Shown here: in pieces, positions 59,736-64,000 of the stretch
Layout of the letters: each line of letters begins with the position of its first letter
Position numbering within the stretch: the stretch's first letter is position 1
From: Cupriavidus alkaliphilus
Lineage (GTDB): Bacteria > Pseudomonadota > Gammaproteobacteria > Burkholderiales > Burkholderiaceae
Length of the DNA stretch: 64,000 bases
Reading direction: 5' to 3'
NCBI RefSeq assembly: GCF_900094595.1
Contig: NZ_FMAD01000009.1
Coordinates: forward strand, 62,001-126,000
Translations under genes and position numbers: made by a program
Notes under the pieces: model-generated
The model's input: the letters and a program-made list of their open reading frames with translations, nothing else
What the model was told of the DNA's origin: nothing
Databases searched by the model: none

Positions 59736-60422
59736 TCAGGCCGCGGGCGGTGTGCGCAGCAGCGCCAGCGCCTCTTCGTCGCTGGTCTGGCTGAAATCGA
59801 GGTAGAACGCGCCCACCGCGCCGAAGCTGGGCGGCGTGTTCAGGCAGATCACCTCGTCGGCGGCCGCGGCCAGGCTGGCTAGGCCGTCCTGCGAGCCCAC
59901 CGGGGTGGCCGCGATCACGCGCGCCGCGCCGGCCATGCGCACGCCTTCGAGCGCGGCGCGCATGGTGGCACCGGTGGCCACGCCGTCATCGACCACGATC
60001 ACCACCCGTCCGGCGCGGGCCGGCACCGGCTTGCCGCCGCGGTAGCGCTGCTGGCGCCGGGCGATCTCGTCGAGCTGGCGGCCGCGCTCGGCATCGAAGC
60101 TGCCGCTGTCGACGGCGCGCCGCGCCCAGGGGTCGTCATTGACCACCGTGTGCGGTCCGCCGCCGCCGGCATCGCCCTCCACCACCGCGCCGAGCGCCAG
60201 CTCCGGGTAGCCCAGCGCGCCGATCTTGCGCACCAGCAGCACGTCCAGCTGCCCGTCCAGCGCGCGCGCCACCTCGAACGCCACCGGCACGCCGCCGCGC
60301 GGCAACGCCAGCACCAGCGGCGGCTGGCCCAGCTGCGCGGCACCAAAGCCCATTCCGGCCAGGTGGCGGCCGAGGTATTGGCCCGCCTCGCGGCGGTCGG
60401 CAAAGCACGGGGGCAGGGACAT
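59736..60422 (-). CDS. Phosphoribosyltransferase-family protein
   Basis: A 228-residue protein with the PRPP loop VVIVVDDGVATGATMRAAL (about 124-142), the type I phosphoribosyltransferase motif. The N-terminal half ADRREAGQYLGRHLAG, PLVLALPRGGVPVAFEVA and VRKIGALGYPELALGAV matches the stand-alone putative PRTases found in many proteobacteria, sometimes fused to dienelactone hydrolase-like domains. The substrate is unknown. ATG 60422 with GGAAA upstream is chosen; an alternative ATG lies 12 bp earlier. Confidence 0.88.
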   Translation of the reverse strand: MSLPPCFADRREAGQYLGRHLAGMGFGAAQLGQPPLVLALPRGGVPVAFEVARALDGQLDVLLVRKIGALGYPELALGAVVEGDAGGGGPHTVVNDDPWARRAVDSGSFDAERGRQLDEIARRQQRYRGGKPVPARAGRVVIVVDDGVATGATMRAALEGVRMAGAARVIAATPVGSQDGLASLAAAADEVICLNTPPSFGAVGAFYLDFSQTSDEEALALLRTPPAA

Positions 60423-60693
60423 GGCGATTTCCATGGGAGGACGGGGACGGCCAGCGCAGGCAGTCTCTCCGCCAAATATAGACCCTGGCACTGCCCGCGG
60501 CGGCGGCCCGCGGGCCACATGCGGCGGCAAGCCGCCGCGATCCCGCGCCCTTGCATTGGGCGCGCTTGTGCAACAGTGTGTTGAGGCCGGGGCGGCTGAC
60601 TTCGCCGCAGCGCAGCATTACGATGGCCACTGGCGCTGACAACGCCGGACCGACATTGCCGGGCAGGCCACCGTGCCCGCCCGGCCCGATTGC

Positions 60694-60894
60694 ATGAGCC
60701 CTGACATGACCACGCCCTCCCCCGCCCGCGCCGCGACGGCGCAGACCCAGCACGACAGCACGGCAGACGTTTCCCCGCTCGCCGCCCCGGACATTCCCTT
60801 CGGTTCTCTCGAAGCCGCCGCAATGGCCGAGCTGCCCTACACCTTCCGCCCGGCCGGCACCTGCACCCGCTACTACAACGAGTTCTTCGGCTGA
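60694..60894 (+). CDS. Small protein of unknown function
   Basis: A possible 66-residue protein, MSPDMTTPSPARA... ending YTFRPAGTCTRYYNEFFG. The C-terminal third has ordinary protein-like composition, the N-terminal part is low-complexity. The start is uncertain (GTG at 60673, or ATG at 60694 or 60706) and there is no strong ribosome site. Its last 22 bp overlap the convergent LysR gene, which lowers confidence. It could be spurious. Confidence 0.4.
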   Translation: MSPDMTTPSPARAATAQTQHDSTADVSPLAAPDIPFGSLEAAAMAELPYTFRPAGTCTRYYNEFFG

Positions 60895-61772
60895 AGCTCA
60901 GGCGGCGCGCCGGCCGCCATCACGGTCTCGCACAACGCGGCCAGCCGCGCCGCCATGTCGCGCGCCGCGGCCGGCAGGTCCGGCTGCGCGTGCAGGCTCA
61001 GTTCGATATCCGGCACCGCGCCGGGCCAGCCTTGCTCCAGCACGGTGTGATGCGCCGTGGCCAGCCGCCGCGGCAGCAGCGTCACGCCCAGGCCGTCGGC
61101 GACCGCCGCGAGGATGCTGGCCAGGCTGGCGCTGACAAAGGCCACGCGCCAGCGCCGGCCGCCGGCGTCGAGTGCGTGCGTCATCTCGCCGCGGTACAGC
61201 CCGCCCACCGGGAACGCCACCAGCGGCACCGGGTCTCGTGCCACCGCCGGACGGCTGCGGCTGTCGATCCAGCATAGCGGCTCGGGCCAGCTGGCCAGCC
61301 CCTGGGCCTGGCCGGTGCGCTGCTTGACCAGCACCAGGTCCAGCTCGCGGTCCTGGAAGCGCTGCCACAACTCGTGGCTCATGCCGCTGGTCACCTCCAG
61401 CCGCATGCCCGGCCAGTCATCGGCAAACCCTGCCAGCACCGGCGTCAGCGGCCGCGCGGCAAAGTCCTCGGGCACGCCCAGCCGGATCTCGCCCTGTCCG
61501 GCGCTCTGGCGCAGTTGCCCGACCGCCTCCGCCATCAACTGCTGCAGCCGGCGCGCATAGCCCAGCAGGCGCTCGCCTTCCGGCGTGGTGGTGACATAGC
61601 GCCCGCCCCGGTCCAGCAGCACGCAGCCCAGCTGCTCCTCCAGCCGGCGCACCTGCTGGCTGACGGTGGACTGGGTCAGGTGCACGCGCTGCGCGGCACG
61701 GGTAAAGCTGCCGCTCTCGGCGACGGCGACAAAGCTCTGCAGCAGCACGGGGTCAAGACGAGGGTCCTGCAT
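60873..61772 (-). CDS. LysR-family transcriptional regulator
   Basis: A 299-residue LysR protein with helix-turn-helix at about 8-66 (FTRAAQRVHLTQSTVSQQVRRLEEQLG) and effector domain 95-290. It begins MQDPRLDPVLLQSFVAVAESGS, a common LysR start. It is divergent from a CMP/dCMP-type deaminase and MFS gene pair (177-bp gap) and could regulate them. Inducer unknown. Confidence 0.9.
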   Translation of the reverse strand: MQDPRLDPVLLQSFVAVAESGSFTRAAQRVHLTQSTVSQQVRRLEEQLGCVLLDRGGRYVTTTPEGERLLGYARRLQQLMAEAVGQLRQSAGQGEIRLGVPEDFAARPLTPVLAGFADDWPGMRLEVTSGMSHELWQRFQDRELDLVLVKQRTGQAQGLASWPEPLCWIDSRSRPAVARDPVPLVAFPVGGLYRGEMTHALDAGGRRWRVAFVSASLASILAAVADGLGVTLLPRRLATAHHTVLEQGWPGAVPDIELSLHAQPDLPAAARDMAARLAALCETVMAAGAPPELQPKNSL

Positions 61773-61949
61773 GGCGGCGTATCCATTGGTTTTTCCACTG
61801 CGGGCGATTTCATCATTTAATTTCCCAATTACCAAGCGCCGGCGTAGAGTTTCGGCACGATGCCCCGGCCTGCGTCCGGGCGCCATCGCCCCGACTCCAC
61901 GTACCATGCCGCGTTGCACGCGAGCATGTACCCACTTTTTCTGCCAACC

Positions 61950-62408
61950 ATGACCACTCACCAGGAATTCATGCGCGAGGCGGTGCGCCTCGCGGTGGCC
62001 AACCGCGACCGCGGCGCGCGCCCGTTCGGCGCCGTGCTGGTGCTCGACGGCGAAGCCGTCGCCACCGGCGTCAACGACATCGTTCACAGCCACGACCCCA
62101 CCACCCATGCCGAGATGGAGGCGGTGCGCGCCGCCGCGCGCAAGCTGGGCCGGCCCGACCTGCGCGGCAGCGTGGTCTATGCCAGCGGCCACCCGTGCCC
62201 GATGTGCCTGGCGGCGATGACCATGGCCGGGGTGCAAGCGGTCTACTACGCCTTCGACAACCAGGATGCCGCGCCCTACGGCATGTCGAGCGAGGCCGCC
62301 TACCAGGCGCTGCGCCTGCCGCTCGACCCGCCGCCGCTACCGCTGACGCGGGTGGCGGTCGACCTCTCCGCCGCGCAGCTCTACGGCATGCGCCCGCGCC
62401 GTGGCTGA
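61950..62408 (+). CDS. CMP/dCMP-type zinc deaminase (guanine deaminase-like)
   Basis: A 152-residue zinc-dependent nucleobase deaminase. Zinc ligands and the catalytic Glu are visible as THAEME (HAE, about 53-58) and GHPCPMC (PCxxC, about 82-88). The N-terminus EFMREAVRLAVANRDRGARPFGAVLV is typical of the CMP/dCMP deaminase fold shared by guanine and cytosine deaminases and TadA. The exact base is not determined. ATG 61950 is taken at the first family residues; a longer start (61926) is possible. It overlaps the MFS gene by 8 bp. Confidence 0.87.
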   Translation: MTTHQEFMREAVRLAVANRDRGARPFGAVLVLDGEAVATGVNDIVHSHDPTTHAEMEAVRAAARKLGRPDLRGSVVYASGHPCPMCLAAMTMAGVQAVYYAFDNQDAAPYGMSSEAAYQALRLPLDPPPLPLTRVAVDLSAAQLYGMRPRRG

Positions 62409-63669
62409 GGGCGCGCGCCCGCCGCGCCCTGCTCCACCGCGCTGGCTGGTGCTGGCGGCCGTGGCCGGCATCGGCCTGAACCTGCGGCCGTTCCTGACCG
62501 CGGTCGGGCCGCTGGCGCCGGCCATCCGTGGCGGCACCGGCCTGAGCTACCAGGGCATGGCGTGGCTGACGCTGCTGCCAATGCTGCTGATGGGAGTGGG
62601 CGCGTTCTTCGGCCCGGCGATCCGCGCGCGGCTGGGCGCACGCGCCGCGGTGCTGGGCGCGCTGGCCCTGCTGGGCGCCGGCTGCGCGCTGCGGCTGGGC
62701 GTGGCCGGCGGGACCTGGCTGATCGCCTCGGCGGCGCTGTGCGGGCTGGGCGTGGCGGTGGTGCAGGCGGCGTGCCCGGGGCTGGTCAAGCAGGAGTTCC
62801 CGGCGCGCGTGGCGCCGGTGATGGGACTGTATTCGGCCGCGCTAATGGGCGGCGGCGCTCTGGGCGCGCAGCTGTCGCCCTATGTGACCGAGCTGGCCGG
62901 CAGCTGGCGCGAGGCGCTGGCGCTTTGGGCCGTGCCCGCGCTGGCGGCGCTGGCGCTGGCGTGGGTGGCGCTGCCGCGGGGGCCGGCCCGCGAGCAGGCA
63001 TTGGCGCCGGCCGCGCCGTCTGGGCGCCCGCCCATCGCCGCCGGCAAGACCCGCGCGCTGCTGCGGCGCCCGCGCACCTGGCTGCTGATGATCAGCTTCG
63101 GCGTGATGAACGGCGGCTATGCCTCGCTGGTGGCGTGGCTGGCGCCGTTCTACCAGAGCCATGGCTGGAGCGCGCCGGCCAGCGGCTCGCTGGTGGCGCT
63201 GATGGCGGTGGCGCAGGCCGCCGCGGCGCTGCTGCTGCCGACGCTGGCGGCGCGCCGCCTGGACCGGCGCGCGTGGATGGCGCTGGCGCTGGCCATGCAG
63301 GTTGCCGGCTTCGCCGGGCTGGCGCTGTGGCCGGAGGTCGCGCCGCACGCCTGGGCCGTGATCGGCGGCGCCGGCCTGGGCGGCTGCTTTGCGCTGTACC
63401 TGGTGGTGGCGCTGGACCACCTGCCCGACGCCGACAGCGCCGGCGCGCTGAGCGCGGTGATGCAGGGCGGCGGCTTCCTGCTAGCGTCGCTGGCACCGTG
63501 GATCACCGCCATGTTGCAGGCCCGCACCGGCAGCTTCGCCACGGGCTGGTGGTACCACCTGGCGTGCGCGGCGGTGGTCGGCGTGCTGACCATGCGGCTG
63601 GACCCGGCGCGCTACGGCGCGTCCTTTGCATTGCCGGCGCCCGCCGGCTGCGCGCGGCAGGCGGGATGA
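62401..63669 (+). CDS. MFS transporter (CynX/NimT-like)
   Basis: A 422-residue 12-helix major facilitator protein. It starts with GTG 62401 inside the deaminase gene (8-bp overlap), so the two are translationally coupled. The N-terminus RWLVLAAVAGIGLNLRPFLT and LTLLPMLLMGVGAFFGPAIRARLGARA (loop 2-3) are of CynX/NimT type. Such carriers move cyanate, nitroimidazoles or unknown compounds. Coupling to a deaminase suggests uptake or export of a base or its product, but the direction is unknown. Confidence 0.9.
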   Translation: MAEGARPPRPAPPRWLVLAAVAGIGLNLRPFLTAVGPLAPAIRGGTGLSYQGMAWLTLLPMLLMGVGAFFGPAIRARLGARAAVLGALALLGAGCALRLGVAGGTWLIASAALCGLGVAVVQAACPGLVKQEFPARVAPVMGLYSAALMGGGALGAQLSPYVTELAGSWREALALWAVPALAALALAWVALPRGPAREQALAPAAPSGRPPIAAGKTRALLRRPRTWLLMISFGVMNGGYASLVAWLAPFYQSHGWSAPASGSLVALMAVAQAAAALLLPTLAARRLDRRAWMALALAMQVAGFAGLALWPEVAPHAWAVIGGAGLGGCFALYLVVALDHLPDADSAGALSAVMQGGGFLLASLAPWITAMLQARTGSFATGWWYHLACAAVVGVLTMRLDPARYGASFALPAPAGCARQAG

Positions 63670-63738
63670 AACCGGCCCGGTCAAGCTGACGGCGCGCGGC
63701 AGATTCCAGGCTGGCCGTCAGCCGGCGCGAGCTGCAGG

Positions 63739-63876
63739 TCAGCGGGCCGGCGCGGCCTCCACCACGGCCGTGGCATCCGCCGGCGCCCGCTCCTGCGGCA
63801 GCGCGAACAAGGCCGCGGCGGGCGGCGACAGGCCCTGCAGCCATTGCAGGGCAAGCACGATAAGCATGACCGGCAT
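63739..63876 (-). CDS. Tiny membrane protein of unknown function
   Basis: A predicted 45-residue protein, MPVMLIVLALQWLQGLSPP... ending VVEAAPAR. One hydrophobic helix at the N-terminus is followed by a polar tail. A very good AAGGAGG site lies 5 nt upstream of ATG 63876, better than most genes in this window, which is the main reason to call it. Function unknown. Confidence 0.5.
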   Translation of the reverse strand: MPVMLIVLALQWLQGLSPPAAALFALPQERAPADATAVVEAAPAR

Positions 63877-63967
63877 GGCGCCTCCTTCCCGCATCCGTGG
63901 CCACTTCTCACTGGTATAGCCCATCGCGTCCGGGCGGCGCCTCATGCCGACGCGCCGCATTGCCATT

Positions 63968-63986
63968 GCGTACCCGTTTCTGCGTG
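63968..63986 (-). repeat. 19-bp dispersed element, copy 6
   Basis: Reads CACGCAGAAACGGGTACGC on the minus strand, identical to copies 1 and 3, close to the right window edge. Confidence 0.8.
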
Positions 63987-64000
63987 CCCGCCGGGGCCGG

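Noticed and set aside
1..64000. tRNA, rRNA, insertion sequence or prophage genes
   Set aside because: None could be recognised by eye on either strand; no transposase or integrase motif and no terminal repeats were found.

Overview
This 64 kb window is high-GC, densely packed chromosomal DNA whose gene repertoire points to a beta-proteobacterium of the Burkholderiales, most likely Cupriavidus or a close relative. The signs are several orphan Bug-type (TctC family) periplasmic receptors beside small catabolic gene sets, many LysR regulators, a lutACB-lldP lactate locus, FeoAB followed by a short Cys-rich membrane protein, and class II fumarase. The genus is inferred from gene content. I see no rRNA, tRNA, CRISPR array, insertion sequence or prophage.

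Layout. 1-3.3 kb: an ABC importer of the 2-aminoethylphosphonate type (ATPase, fused permease, binding protein cut by the window edge). 3.4-8.9 kb: two divergent c-di-GMP genes, a CHASE-PAS-GGDEF-EAL protein and a Cache-HAMP-PAS-GGDEF cyclase. 9-16 kb: single housekeeping or accessory genes (Csp3-like copper storage protein, LysR, fumC, fpr, SDR, YbaK). 16.4-18.6 kb: eutBC ethanolamine ammonia-lyase. 19.9-25.6 kb: lactate utilisation, with a FadR-type regulator facing lutA-lutC-lutB and lldP across a perfect ATTGGT-CCA-ACCAAT operator. 25.8-30.9 kb: a CoA-transferase, Bug receptor and acyl-CoA dehydrogenase cluster with a divergent LysR. 31.2-33.8 kb: Fur-box-controlled feoA-feoB and a small Cys-rich membrane protein. 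34.2-35.5 kb: an Ig-like lipoprotein. 35.9-37.8 kb: leuA behind an apparent leucine attenuator leader peptide containing rare CTA codons. 38-42.9 kb: OmpW, AMP nucleosidase, GNAT, a Tat-exported Rossmann protein and an exported metallo-beta-lactamase-fold enzyme. 43-46.8 kb: an AtuA/DUF1446 pair with a Bug receptor and a LysR. 46.9-49.7 kb: an SDR, a branched-chain-amino-acid-type binding protein and a small membrane protein.

49.9-55.2 kb is the most unusual region: a five-gene leftward locus that looks like a divergent Fap functional-amyloid system. It encodes a FapF-like outer-membrane barrel with an N-terminal coiled coil, a FapE-like secreted protein, a FapD-like periplasmic C39 peptidase, a small FapA-like secreted protein and a 533-residue Asn/Thr-rich then Gly-rich secreted protein. 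Two of the secreted proteins carry double-glycine motifs that fit C39 processing. A candidate sigma-54 promoter and an upstream dyad precede the first gene.

55.9-59.7 kb: a GntR/UTRA regulator, a Bug receptor and a two-subunit aconitase-family hydro-lyase. 59.7-64 kb: a phosphoribosyltransferase, a LysR, a CMP/dCMP-type deaminase translationally coupled to an MFS exporter, and a tiny membrane protein.

Two dispersed repeat families occupy the intergenic gaps: REP-like palindromes (CTCTCCCGC/GCGGGAGAG core, six copies, four of them flanking lldP) and a 19-bp element, CACGCAGAAACGGGTACGC and variants, also in six copies.
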